Source of the DNA: Zoogloea sp035335645
GTDB taxonomy: Bacteria > Pseudomonadota > Gammaproteobacteria > Burkholderiales > Rhodocyclaceae
NCBI GenBank assembly: GCA_035335645.1
Contig: DAOQMM010000008.1
Span: 1 to 60,551 of the forward strand
Reading direction: 5' to 3'
Length of the DNA stretch: 60,551 nucleotides
The translations under genes and the position numbers were made by a program. A model generated the notes under the pieces. It saw only the letters and a list, made by a program, of their open reading frames with translations. It searched no databases and had not been told where the DNA came from. Each line of letters begins with the position of its first letter. Position 1 is the first letter of the stretch. Below, one piece after another: positions 18,193-26,374 of this stretch.

Positions 18193-19424
18193 GCCGCCCT
18201 CCCCGCCTGACGGCGCTGCCACGCATCGGCCGCCGCCACCAGGGCCAGCGGCATGAGCAGGCCCGCCTGGGGCCGGAACATGATGCCGTTGCTGAAGGCC
18301 GTGGACGCCAGCAGGGCGGCCAGCAAGGGCGCCGCCACCCCGGCCGGGAACAGCCGCGCCCACACCCACAGCAGCCACAGCACGCCGCCCAGGCCGAGCA
18401 GGCCCTGCTGATTGAGCAGACGGATCAGGTCGTTGTGGGAATCCTTGGCGCTCCACCACCAGATCTCGGAGACGATCCAGTCGGACCCCTCCCCGTGCCC
18501 GAACAACCACTCCAGCAGGGTGCTGTTGGCCAGGATGTCGGCCTTCTGCAGCCACATGGACATGCGCCCGGAGGACAGTTCCACCATCTCGTCCCAGGAC
18601 GGCAGGTGCACGACGCCGAACAGCAGCGGCAGGTAGGCCAGGGTCAGGACGGCGACGATCGTCAGGAAGACCACCAGCGCCGCCTTGCGGGAATGCTGGA
18701 AGAAATAGACGAGGCCGAAAGCCACCGCCGCCACCATGGAGGTGCGCACACCCCAGCCGTGGAACACGAGGACGAAGGAGAACAGGATCTGCGCGATGAA
18801 CAGGCGCTTTCCGAAGTGGTCGGCCTCATACAGATAGAGGGACAGCCCGGCACACACCACGACGAGGTAGGAGCTGGTGTGCAGCGACGCGAAATACACG
18901 GGCCAGAACGGCTCCCCGCCACGGTTGAGGGACGGCGGCAGGAAGAGCAGCGCGCCGATCACCCCCAGCCACACGATGGCCAGGGTGAACTGCATCAGGC
19001 GCACGACGAGGGCGGGCTCCCGCTCGAAGAGGCGCAGCAGCACCGCCGACATGAGAAGCGGCGTGACGATCTTGAGGTATTCGAAGGTGGCGAGCGTGAA
19101 GCCGTCACGGGTGAGGATCTCGGTCGTCATGAACGAGGCCAGCACCAGCGGGACCCCGGCCAGCACCAGGGGCGCGCGGCGCAGCAGCTCGTCCGCGTAA
19201 GTGGCCAGGCCGACGAAGATCGCGCACAGCAGCATGGCGTCGGCCGCGCGGCTGTAGAACGAATCTGCTTCCGCGTCGATCACCGGCTGCACCAGCAGCA
19301 CCGACACGGCCAGCTTGGCCCACAGTCCGACGAACATCGCCCACGTGAGGGCCCGCGCCACCCGGTTTTCCAGGTGGAAGGCCGTCAGCTCGGCGACATC
19401 GAAGGCAGGCAGGGCGAAGCGCAT
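18189..19424 (-). CDS. Wzy-like O-antigen ligase/polymerase family membrane protein
   Basis: A 411-residue integral membrane protein with about 10-12 hydrophobic helices and a large periplasmic loop before the last helices. That loop holds WLFGHGEGSDWIV and SKDSHN-like AKDSHNDLIRLLNQQGLLG, matching the H-x-x-(x)-N motif near the C-terminus of Wzy polymerases and WaaL ligases. In a cluster with flippase and Wzz/Wzc-like proteins, polymerase is the likelier role. Its start shares one base with the stop of epsG (TGATG). Confidence 0.78.
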   Translation of the reverse strand: MRFALPAFDVAELTAFHLENRVARALTWAMFVGLWAKLAVSVLLVQPVIDAEADSFYSRAADAMLLCAIFVGLATYADELLRRAPLVLAGVPLVLASFMTTEILTRDGFTLATFEYLKIVTPLLMSAVLLRLFEREPALVVRLMQFTLAIVWLGVIGALLFLPPSLNRGGEPFWPVYFASLHTSSYLVVVCAGLSLYLYEADHFGKRLFIAQILFSFVLVFHGWGVRTSMVAAVAFGLVYFFQHSRKAALVVFLTIVAVLTLAYLPLLFGVVHLPSWDEMVELSSGRMSMWLQKADILANSTLLEWLFGHGEGSDWIVSEIWWWSAKDSHNDLIRLLNQQGLLGLGGVLWLLWVWARLFPAGVAAPLLAALLASTAFSNGIMFRPQAGLLMPLALVAAADAWQRRQAGRAA

Positions 19425-20314
19425 CAGAACTCCAGCAGGACGCCGCCGAGGATCGTCACGCCCGCATCGCGCAGGCTCGCCGCCAGGGCGCCCGCCCGCT
19501 TGTGGGCGGTGATGTGCCGGCGCGCCACCACGACGGCAAAGCCGCAGGCGGCGGCCACCAGCTGGGCGTCGGCGCCGACCTCGTCGGCCGGGGTGTCCAC
19601 CAGCACCATGTCGTAGAAGTCGCGCGCGGCCGTCACATGGGCGGCGAAGCCGGAGCGGGCCAGCAACTCCTGAGGATTGGGCGGCACGTTGCCGGCCGGC
19701 TGGATCGCCAGCCCCGGAAAGCGTGGATGAACGACCGGTGGCTGGCTGTCGCCCCGTTCCGCCAGATGCGCCGCCAGCCCGCCCGCGGGCGGCAGCCGGA
19801 ACAGCGCCTGCTGCCGCGGGGTGCGCAGGTCGGCGTCCATCACCAGGGTGCGTTCGCCCAGCTGGGAGAAGGTGATGGCCAGGTTCGCCACGAGCCAGCT
19901 GCGTCCTTCGCCGCGGCCCGCGCCGACGACGGCCACGGTCTTGCAGTGGGGATTGCCGGCGCGACGCAGGACGAGCTGGCTGCGCAGCTTGCGCAGGGCC
20001 TCCACCTGCGGCGCGTCGGGCGTGAAGGCGGCCACCAGCTCCGGCGCCACCGAAGGATCGCCGGCCGCCAGCACGGGGTAATCGAACTGGCGGGCGAGGG
20101 CCGCGCGCACGTCCGCCTCGCTCACCAGGCCGAGCTCCACCGCCGCCTGGCCAAAGGGAATCCCCCGCTCACGCTGGCGCGTGGCGACCCGGCTGGCGGC
20201 GTCCGCCGACAGGCGCCCGGCGCTCACCAGCAACTCGCCCAGACTGGGCGTGGCATCCCGCGCGCGCTCCAGCGGGGCCACGTTGCCGAATCCGGAAAAC
20301 TTCGCTTTATCCAT
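19424..20314 (-). CDS. epsG: EpsG-like chain-length BY-kinase
   Basis: A 296-residue cytoplasmic tyrosine-kinase-like ATPase. Residues about 25-95 hold a GspE-N/MshEN-like segment (LGELLVSAGRLS, LARQFDYPV). The P-loop domain follows: Walker A is GAGRGEGRS, Walker A' is LVMDADLRTPRQ and Walker B is MVLVDTPADE. The usual Walker Lys is Arg here; I recall the same in other EpsG proteins, so it may be family-wide. The C-terminus ends GGVLLEF with no tyrosine cluster, as in EpsG rather than Wzc. It would control chain length together with EpsF, encoded 9 nt upstream. Confidence 0.85.
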   Translation of the reverse strand: MDKAKFSGFGNVAPLERARDATPSLGELLVSAGRLSADAASRVATRQRERGIPFGQAAVELGLVSEADVRAALARQFDYPVLAAGDPSVAPELVAAFTPDAPQVEALRKLRSQLVLRRAGNPHCKTVAVVGAGRGEGRSWLVANLAITFSQLGERTLVMDADLRTPRQQALFRLPPAGGLAAHLAERGDSQPPVVHPRFPGLAIQPAGNVPPNPQELLARSGFAAHVTAARDFYDMVLVDTPADEVGADAQLVAAACGFAVVVARRHITAHKRAGALAASLRDAGVTILGGVLLEF

Positions 20315-20323
20315 GATCTGTCC

Positions 20324-21703
20324 TCAAGCCCGGCGCAGACGCGGCCAGAAGGGCCGGGCTCCGGCGGCTGCGGCCGGCGCAGCCTTCACCTCGACCACCA
20401 GCGGCACGCCCAGGGCGTCCGCCAGATCGCCGGCGGCGCGCACCCGCCGGTCGAAGAGTTCGCGCACGATGGTCACCGCCAGGCCCAGCAGGGCGCCGAT
20501 GACGAGGGCCAGACCCACGTTGAGGAGGACCTTCGGGCTGCTCGCCTCGGTGGGCGCCACCGCCGACGACAGCAGCGCCACGTTGCCCTGACGGGCCTTG
20601 CTCTCCAGGCTGGTCTGGGTCAGCCGCGCCATCACCAGGTCGTAGGCCTTCTGGGCGCTGTCCACCTCGCGCTGGAGCAGCATCATTTCGTCGCGCTGCT
20701 GCTTGAGGGCCAGCACGCGCTGCTTCTGGGCGTCGAGGCGCCCCTTCAGGTCGCCTTCGCGGGCCTGGCTGATGCGGGAATTGGTGCCCACCATCGCCGC
20801 CACGTTGCCGGTCTCCTGCCGCAGGCGGGCACGCAGGGACTCCACCTCGCTCTTCGTGCGCTGGTACTGGGGGTGGTTTTCGCCGAGGTAGCCGGACAGC
20901 TCCGTGAGCTTGGCCTCCTGGCGTGCCAGATCCACCTTGAGGGCCTGGATCAGGGGGTTGCTGGCCACCTCGTTGGCCCCGCCGCCCTGGCGCTGGCGCT
21001 CGGTGGCCTCGGTGCTCTGGGCCTGAACCGCGGTGAACTGGGAGGACAGCTCGCCGAGGCGGGCGCTTTCCAGGTCGAGCTTCTCGTCGCCCACCAGGCC
21101 GTGCTCCCGCTGGAAGGCGGACAGGCGCGACTGGGCCTGCTCCAGGTTGGCGCGCAGCACCTTGGTGTGCTCATCGAACCAGGTGGCGTATTCGCGGGCC
21201 GGCTCGATCTTCAGTTCCAGGTCGGTTTCCAGGTAGGCCTTGGCGAGCGCGTTGGCGTAGTTCGCGGCAAACGCGGGATCGTCCGCGGTCACGGTGATGG
21301 TGAGCACGTTGCTTTCGTGGGACGGGCTGACCTTGACGGTCTTCTTGAGCTTGCCGGCGATCCAGCGCGCCGGATCGCCCTGGCCGCCGGAGGCCTTCTG
21401 CCAGCGCTCGGCCCACCGGGGCTGATCCATCAGCTTGAGGGCCGCCACCGCGCGGGCCCCGACCCGTTCGCTGGCGATGATGTCGGCCTGGGTGACGAGG
21501 AAGCCCGGCGTGGTGAGGCCCACGCCCTGGGGCGGTGCGAGGGGGTCGGAGCCGCGTGATTCCACCACCACCTCGGCGGTGGCGGCGTACTGGCGCGGCA
21601 GGATCAGACTGACCAGCAGGGCCAGGAGCACGACGCCGCCCCACACGCCGAAGAGCAGCGTGCGACGCGCCTTGAGTACTGCCAGGAGTTGGGTGATTCC
21701 CAT
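20324..21703 (-). CDS. epsF: EpsF-like chain-length determinant (Wzz family)
   Basis: A 459-residue polysaccharide co-polymerase. An N-terminal membrane helix (about 15-37, LLFGVWGGVVLLALLVSLIL) leads into a Wzz domain. A long periplasmic coiled-coil follows, for example in AREYATWFDEHTKVLRANLE and the heptad-rich middle. A second membrane helix (VGLALVIGALLGLAVTIV) lies near the C-terminus. It would set exopolysaccharide chain length, acting with the EpsG kinase and the EpsE export protein. Spacing to epsG is 9 nt and to epsE 13 nt, so one transcript is likely. Confidence 0.88.
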   Translation of the reverse strand: MGITQLLAVLKARRTLLFGVWGGVVLLALLVSLILPRQYAATAEVVVESRGSDPLAPPQGVGLTTPGFLVTQADIIASERVGARAVAALKLMDQPRWAERWQKASGGQGDPARWIAGKLKKTVKVSPSHESNVLTITVTADDPAFAANYANALAKAYLETDLELKIEPAREYATWFDEHTKVLRANLEQAQSRLSAFQREHGLVGDEKLDLESARLGELSSQFTAVQAQSTEATERQRQGGGANEVASNPLIQALKVDLARQEAKLTELSGYLGENHPQYQRTKSEVESLRARLRQETGNVAAMVGTNSRISQAREGDLKGRLDAQKQRVLALKQQRDEMMLLQREVDSAQKAYDLVMARLTQTSLESKARQGNVALLSSAVAPTEASSPKVLLNVGLALVIGALLGLAVTIVRELFDRRVRAAGDLADALGVPLVVEVKAAPAAAAGARPFWPRLRRA

Positions 21704-21716
21704 GATCGGGGTTCCG

Positions 21717-22562
21717 TCAGAACAGGGCTTCGCGCACGACGATCACGTCGTCCGCCTGCACCGGATCGTTGAGTTGGGGGTTGATGACGCGCACGCTGCC
21801 GTCGTCGCCGCGGCGGTGGATGCGGATGCCCCGCTCGGTGCCGCGGGGGTTGAGGCCGCCGCCCAGGGACAGGGCCTGCAGCACCGTCATGTTGCGTTCG
21901 ACGCGGTAGGCGCCGGCCTTGAGGACCTCGCCATACACGTAGAACTGGGGCGCCCGCTGCACGTAGAGCGTGTCGCCGGCCTGCACCGGCACGTCCTTCT
22001 CGGGCGTCCAGGTGACGAAGAGGTCGGCCACGTCCACCTCCAGACGCACCCGGCGGCCGTTGCGCAGGCCGGTGAGGATCACCTTCTCGGCGCCCTGGGG
22101 CGTGGTGCCGCCGGCCAGGGCCAGGGCGTCGGTGACCTTCATCGCGGTGCTTTCCAGCGGATAGCGGCCGGGGCGCGCCACCTGCCCGAGCACCGCCACC
22201 TGGGCGCCGCGCACCTGCTGCACCACCAGGGTCACCTGGGGCTGGAGCACATAGCCGCCGCTGCGCAGACCCGCGGCGATGGCCTTCTCCGCCTCGCCGA
22301 CGGTGAGCCCGCCCACCTGCACGCTGCCCACCAGCGGATAGCTGATGACGCCGGTCTCGGACACCCGGGTCTCGAGCCCCAGATCGGGGTTCTGGAAGAC
22401 CGAAATCTTGACCCCGTCACCGGGACCGAGTCGATACTCCTGCGCGGCCGGAGCCGGGCCCTGCGCCAGCGCGAGGCTGCCCGTCAGCGCGGCGGCCAGC
22501 ATTGCGACCACGCACAGCAGCCAGCGTTGCCAGCCCTCCCTACCCTGCTTCAAAATACCCAC
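21717..22562 (-). CDS. epsE: EpsE-like polysaccharide export protein (Wza/Poly_export family)
   Basis: About 281 residues from a GTG start at 22562. A GGGAG ribosome site lies 6 nt before it, and it overlaps the epsL stop by 13 nt. A signal peptide (LLCVVAMLAAALTGSLALAQG) is followed by the polysaccharide export domain YRLGPGDGVKISVFQNPDL and two SLBB repeats (VAVLGQVARPGRYPL and FYVYGEVLKAGAYRV). It should form the periplasmic/outer-membrane export channel for the polymer. No lipobox cysteine is visible at the cleavage site, unlike classical Wza. Confidence 0.87.
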   Translation of the reverse strand: MGILKQGREGWQRWLLCVVAMLAAALTGSLALAQGPAPAAQEYRLGPGDGVKISVFQNPDLGLETRVSETGVISYPLVGSVQVGGLTVGEAEKAIAAGLRSGGYVLQPQVTLVVQQVRGAQVAVLGQVARPGRYPLESTAMKVTDALALAGGTTPQGAEKVILTGLRNGRRVRLEVDVADLFVTWTPEKDVPVQAGDTLYVQRAPQFYVYGEVLKAGAYRVERNMTVLQALSLGGGLNPRGTERGIRIHRRGDDGSVRVINPQLNDPVQADDVIVVREALF

Positions 22563-23929
22563 TGCAGACTCCCTGCCACAATCCAATCCGTGAATGACCA
22601 TTCCTGCTGGTTCGAGTCCCGCCGTTCCCGGCTCAGGCTCGCGGTCCAGCGGGTCCGGGCCGACATCGCGTGGAGCGCCGTCACCCCCACCAGCGTCGCC
22701 GTGTCCTCGCGGCGGCTTGCGGCCACCACGCCGAATCCGGGATCGCCGCGGTACTGGGCGTTGCGCCACTCGTAGCGACTCTCGATGCGTGTCTTCGGCG
22801 AGTACTCCCACACCGCGCCCAGGCGCGCACCCTTGGTGGCCACGTAACTCGACACAAAATCCTGGGCCGGCTCCACGTCATAGCGGAGCGAGCCGTTCAG
22901 CTGGGTGCGCGGCGTGACCTGCCATTCGGCGCCGATCAGGCCGTTGCGTCCCGAAAAATTGCTCTGGGGATAGCGTTCGTAATTCCGGCTGACACGCCCC
23001 ACGCGCATCAGGTAGCGCGAGCCGCTGCGCACCGGCAGCGACACTTCGAGGAAGGTCTCGTCCTGATTGAAGCGCGTCTCCGCAAGGGAGCCCGCCGTCG
23101 CCGGCAGGTTGGGGTATTCGCCCCGTGCCCGGCGCCGCGTGAGGGCCACCGCGCCGCCGCGCTCCGGTACGTAGCGCAGCACACCGTCCACGCCGGCAAA
23201 ATCGATCTCGTTGGTGGGACGCGTGCCATCCTTGTAGCGGCGGCTGCCGCGCCCGGCCTGCGCGCCGATCTGCCAGCCGCCCACCAGGGTGTAAAACGCA
23301 TTGCCGCCCATCTGGCGCGTCGTCGAGATGCTGCGCAACGGGCTGCGGTAGTAGGCGTAGTCGTCCAGCGCCTCCCGGTATTCGGATACCAGCTCGCCCT
23401 TCAGATCCTGCCCGGCCTTCCAGCGCAGGCGGCCGATGCCACCCTGGACGGTGTGATCGAGGAAGCCGAAGTGGCTGTAGCGGGCCATGGTCGCGTCGTA
23501 GTCGAGGAGCAGCTGCTGGCCGGCGTAGGACTTGTCCAGGCCCAGACCCAGCTTGGTCTGACTCTGCCAGGAGCCCAGGTGGGCCAGTCCGGCGGCCACC
23601 GCCGCCGCGGAATCCCGCAGGCGGAAAACGTTGCTGTCGTAGGTCAGGTTCTCGGCGACGGAAATCCGCGTCCCGGCGCTCTTGCCGACCGGCAGATCCA
23701 GCGGCTCACCTCCCCGCTCCGGCAATCCGGCCGCTTCCGGCCCCAGGGTCCCGGTGAGCGTCAGGGCGGGAGGATCGAGCTCGTCGCTCTCGAACAGGGG
23801 GGCGGCCTGACGGCTGGCTTCGCCGAGCAGGGTCGACACCCGCAATGCGGACGCGTCGAGGGCGAGCACGGGGCTTCCCACGCCCAGCATGAGCACTGCT
23901 CCCCCCAGTTGTAAGCCGATGCGCCGCAA
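22550..23929 (-). CDS. epsL: EpsL-like outer-membrane beta-barrel protein
   Basis: About 459 residues from a TTG start at 23929 preceded by GAGGGG at a spacing of 9 nt. No ATG gives a complete signal peptide; the TTG start gives RRIGLQLGGAVLMLGVGSPVLA. After about 100 residues the protein alternates short polar and aromatic strands up to a final WVF, the aromatic C-terminus expected of a barrel assembled by BAM. It matches the EpsL family found with EpsE/F/G in exosortase-type loci. It probably guides the polymer across the outer membrane. The frame remains open upstream into the assembly gap, so the start is inferred. Confidence 0.78.
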   Translation of the reverse strand: MRRIGLQLGGAVLMLGVGSPVLALDASALRVSTLLGEASRQAAPLFESDELDPPALTLTGTLGPEAAGLPERGGEPLDLPVGKSAGTRISVAENLTYDSNVFRLRDSAAAVAAGLAHLGSWQSQTKLGLGLDKSYAGQQLLLDYDATMARYSHFGFLDHTVQGGIGRLRWKAGQDLKGELVSEYREALDDYAYYRSPLRSISTTRQMGGNAFYTLVGGWQIGAQAGRGSRRYKDGTRPTNEIDFAGVDGVLRYVPERGGAVALTRRRARGEYPNLPATAGSLAETRFNQDETFLEVSLPVRSGSRYLMRVGRVSRNYERYPQSNFSGRNGLIGAEWQVTPRTQLNGSLRYDVEPAQDFVSSYVATKGARLGAVWEYSPKTRIESRYEWRNAQYRGDPGFGVVAASRREDTATLVGVTALHAMSARTRWTASLSRERRDSNQQEWSFTDWIVAGSLQWVF

Positions 23930-23989
23930 AACAAGTTGCCCCTCAAGTTCGAAACACGCGCATCTTGAATGAGGGAATCGCGAAAACAA

Positions 23990-24003
23990 GCGAACTAATA
24001 CGC
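23990..24003 (-). promoter_or_regulatory. Possible promoter-proximal element of the EPS operon
   Basis: On the minus strand this reads GCGTATTAGTTCGC, 61 nt before the epsL start. It contains a TATTAG that could serve as a -10 box. The same 14 positions recur, with 12 identical, at 57606-57619 upstream of the heparinase paralogue. The assembly gap begins 21 bp away, so the rest of the promoter cannot be seen. Confidence 0.35.
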
Positions 24004-24024
24004 GATTTGCAAAATCTTTGAACT

Positions 24025-24124
24025 NNNNNNNNNNNNNNNNNNNNNNNNNNNNNNNNNNNNNNNNNNNNNNNNNNNNNNNNNNNNNNNNNNNNNNNNNNNN
24101 NNNNNNNNNNNNNNNNNNNNNNNN
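24025..24124. other. Assembly gap (100 Ns)
   Basis: Exactly 100 undetermined bases, the customary length for a scaffold gap of unknown size. It lies between the minus-strand EPS operon and the plus-strand priming transferase. It hides the divergent promoter region, the N-terminus of the transferase and possibly further genes. Confidence 0.99.
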
Positions 24125-25046
24125 CCGCATGGGCGCGTCACGCCGCGAAGGCAAGCAGCTGCTCGGATTTTTCGACGATCGTCATGCCGAGCGTCTGGCC
24201 AGTCCGCGCCTGCGGCTGCTTGGACGCATCGCCGATCTGGCGGATTACGTGCGCCAGCAGGGTGTGGACGTGATCTACATCGCCCTGCCCATGACCACCC
24301 AGCCACGCATCGTCCGTCTGCTGGACGATCTGCGCGACACGACCGTCTCGGTCTATTTCGTCCCCGACCTGTTCGTCACGGACCTCATCCAGGCGCGGGT
24401 GGATCATGTGGGCGGCATGCCCGTGGTGGCGGTCTGCGAAACCCCCTTCACGGGCCTCAACGGCGTGCTGAAACAGTCTTTTGATTTTCTGATGGCGGCC
24501 TGCATCCTGATCCTGATCGCCCCGCTGATGCTGGTGATCGCGGCGGCCGTGAAGTGCTCGTCGCCGGGGCCGGCGCTGTTCCGGCAATACCGCTACGGGC
24601 TCGACGGGGAACGCATCCTGGTCTACAAGTTCCGCTCCATGACGGTCTGCGAGAATGGCGAGACCATCGCCCAGGCCCGCCAGAACGATGCGCGTGTGAC
24701 GCCCCTCGGCGCCTTCCTGCGGAAAACCTCTCTGGACGAGCTGCCCCAGTTCATCAACGTGCTGCAGGGGCGCATGAGCATCGTGGGCCCGCGGCCCCAT
24801 GCCGTCGCCCACAACGAGATGTACCGCAAGCTCATCAAGGGCTACATGATCCGCCACAAGGTCAAGCCGGGCATCACGGGCTGGGCCCAGGTCAATGGCT
24901 GCCGCGGAGAGACCGAAACCCTCGAGAAGATGAAGCAGCGTGTGGATTTCGACCTGGAGTACCTGCGCCGCTGGTCCCTCGCCCTGGACCTGCGGATCAT
25001 CCTGCGCACCGTCCGGCTGATCCGCAAGGATCCCAACGCCTACTGA
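24125..25046 (+). CDS. Undecaprenyl-phosphate sugar phosphotransferase (WcaJ/EpsB-like), 5'-truncated by gap
   Basis: The C-terminal 306 residues of a polyprenyl-phosphate hexose-1-phosphate transferase. Before the catalytic domain come part of a CoA-binding-like Rossmann region (LLGFFDDR, DVIYIALPM) and one membrane helix (FLMAACILILIAPLMLVIAA). The catalytic domain shows VYKFRSM, ARVTPLGAFLRKTSLDELPQ, GRMSIVGPRP and KPGITGWAQVNG. It would start the repeat unit by loading the first sugar phosphate, probably glucose-1-phosphate, on undecaprenyl phosphate. It is transcribed away from the EPS operon, and its promoter lies in or near the gap. Confidence 0.88.
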
Positions 25047-25128
25047 AGGGAGGGCGCATCCGGCCGGTCTCCGTCACCGGAACACGGCCGATCGAGGGCT
25101 GACACTGCAGCGCAGCGGCGCGAAATGA

Positions 25129-25160
25129 AAAAAGGGATTGCACGAATGCAATCCCTTTTT
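25129..25160. terminator. Bidirectional intrinsic terminator
   Basis: A perfect 14-bp stem, AAAAAGGGATTGCA (25129-25142) with TGCAATCCCTTTTT (25147-25160), and a CGAA loop. It has a T-tract on both strands. It can stop the priming transferase transcript (+) and the tRNA-Arg transcript (-). Confidence 0.85.
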
Positions 25161-25163
25161 GTC

Positions 25164-25240
25164 TGGCGCGCCCGGCAGGATTCGAACCCACGACCCCTTG
25201 GTTCGTAGCCAAGTACTCTATCCAACTGAGCTACGGGCGC
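25164..25240 (-). tRNA. tRNA-Arg (anticodon ACG)
   Basis: A 77-nt cloverleaf with an encoded CCA end. The acceptor stem is GCGCCCG/CGGGCGC, the anticodon arm is CTTGG CTACGAA CCAAG, and the T-loop is TTCGAAT. The ACG anticodon is read as ICG after deamination and decodes CGU/CGC/CGA. It is followed on the minus strand by the terminator at 25129-25160. Confidence 0.96.
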
Positions 25241-25321
25241 TTGCAACTCCCAACTCCAGGACGCTGACAGAACCGCCCCCTGAAGCTGCAAGAGCCGCTT
25301 GTCGCGACTCTTGAAGTAAAT

Positions 25322-25398
25322 TGGCGCGCCCGGCAGGATTCGAACCCACGACCCCTTGGTTCGTAGCCAAGTACTCTATCCAACTGAGCTACGGGCGC
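25322..25398 (-). tRNA. tRNA-Arg (anticodon ACG), second copy
   Basis: This is identical to the copy at 25164-25240 over all 77 nt including CCA, and 81 bp upstream of it on the same strand. The tandem arrangement suggests one precursor transcript with both tRNAs, ended by the terminator at 25129-25160. Confidence 0.96.
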
Positions 25399-25565
25399 GC
25401 TGAAGAACCGGCATTATACACACATTGCGCGAAAATCAAAGCCTCCCGGCGGCACGTCCCGACGCGGCACCCTGATGCACGTCCCCGTGAGGCCGATACG
25501 GCGTTCCCCTGAGCCCCGTTCCGGTGCACACTGTCCCCAAAAACCACGAGAACAGCGCACCCGCC

Positions 25566-26345
25566 ATGCACACCCTCGCCCTGCGCGGCCACACCCTCGA
25601 GGTCGTCCGCCGCCCTTCCGCCCATCCGCGCCCGGAGGCCCCAGCCCTTGTCTTCCTGCACGAAGGGCTCGGCTCCATCGCCATGTGGCGCGACTTCCCC
25701 CAACGCGTGGCCGACGCCACCGGCTGCGAGGCCATCGTCTATTCGCGTCACGGCTACGGCCGCTCCTCGCCGCTGACTGCACCGCGCACACCGGACTACA
25801 TGCATGTGGAGGCGCTCCAGATTCTGCCGGCCGTCCTCGACGCCCTGCAGCTTCGCGCACCGATCCTCGTCGGTCACAGTGACGGCGGCTCCATCGCCCT
25901 CATCCACGCGGGCGGCACCCCGGCGCCCGTCCGTGGCGTGGTGGTGATGGCCCCCCACCTTTACGTGGAGGATGTGGCACTGGAGGGCATCCGCCGGACC
26001 GTCGACGCCTATCGGACCACGGACCTGCGCGCGCGCCTCGCCCGCTTTCATGCCGACGTGGATGGCGTGTTCGCGGGCTGGAGCGACATCTGGCTGCACC
26101 CGGATTTCCGCGACTGGAACATTGAAGCCTTCGTGTCCGCCATTCCCTGCCCCGTGATGGCTATCCAGGGCGAGGACGACGAGTACGCCACGATGGATCA
26201 GATCGACCGGATCGCCCGCCTCGCGCCGGATGTGGATCTGGTGAAGCTGGCGGACTGCCGCCACTCTCCCCACAAGGATCAGGCGGATGCCGTCGTCGAG
26301 GCCATCGCCGGCTTCGTGGCCCGCCTGCTCGACGATCCCCACTGA
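25566..26345 (+). CDS. Alpha/beta-hydrolase fold protein
   Basis: A 259-residue alpha/beta hydrolase. The oxyanion-hole region is VFLHEGLGSIAMW, the nucleophile elbow is GHSDGGSIAL with its Ser, and the late acid and His lie in IQGEDDEYAT and DCRHSPHKDQ. Substrate is unknown; this subtype often occurs near aromatic or thioester catabolism genes. A GTG 42 nt upstream would add 14 unlikely residues, so the ATG at 25566 was preferred. The next gene, also +, follows after 29 nt and may be cotranscribed. Confidence 0.85.
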   Translation: MHTLALRGHTLEVVRRPSAHPRPEAPALVFLHEGLGSIAMWRDFPQRVADATGCEAIVYSRHGYGRSSPLTAPRTPDYMHVEALQILPAVLDALQLRAPILVGHSDGGSIALIHAGGTPAPVRGVVVMAPHLYVEDVALEGIRRTVDAYRTTDLRARLARFHADVDGVFAGWSDIWLHPDFRDWNIEAFVSAIPCPVMAIQGEDDEYATMDQIDRIARLAPDVDLVKLADCRHSPHKDQADAVVEAIAGFVARLLDDPH

Positions 26346-26374
26346 TTTCCCGCCACCACGGAGCCATGCCACAG

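Noticed and set aside
19502..21559. Long plus-strand open frame (685 codons) across epsG and epsF
   Set aside because: Low-complexity antisense shadow; no domain, and the real genes are on the minus strand.
25164..25398. tRNA-Arg as integration site of a mobile element
   Set aside because: No integrase gene and no repeated tRNA 3' fragment nearby; the second copy is a complete tRNA.
25321..25512. Small open frames running through the tRNA-Arg genes (with a GFEPTT-like peptide)
   Set aside because: These are translations of tRNA sequence, a known annotation artefact.
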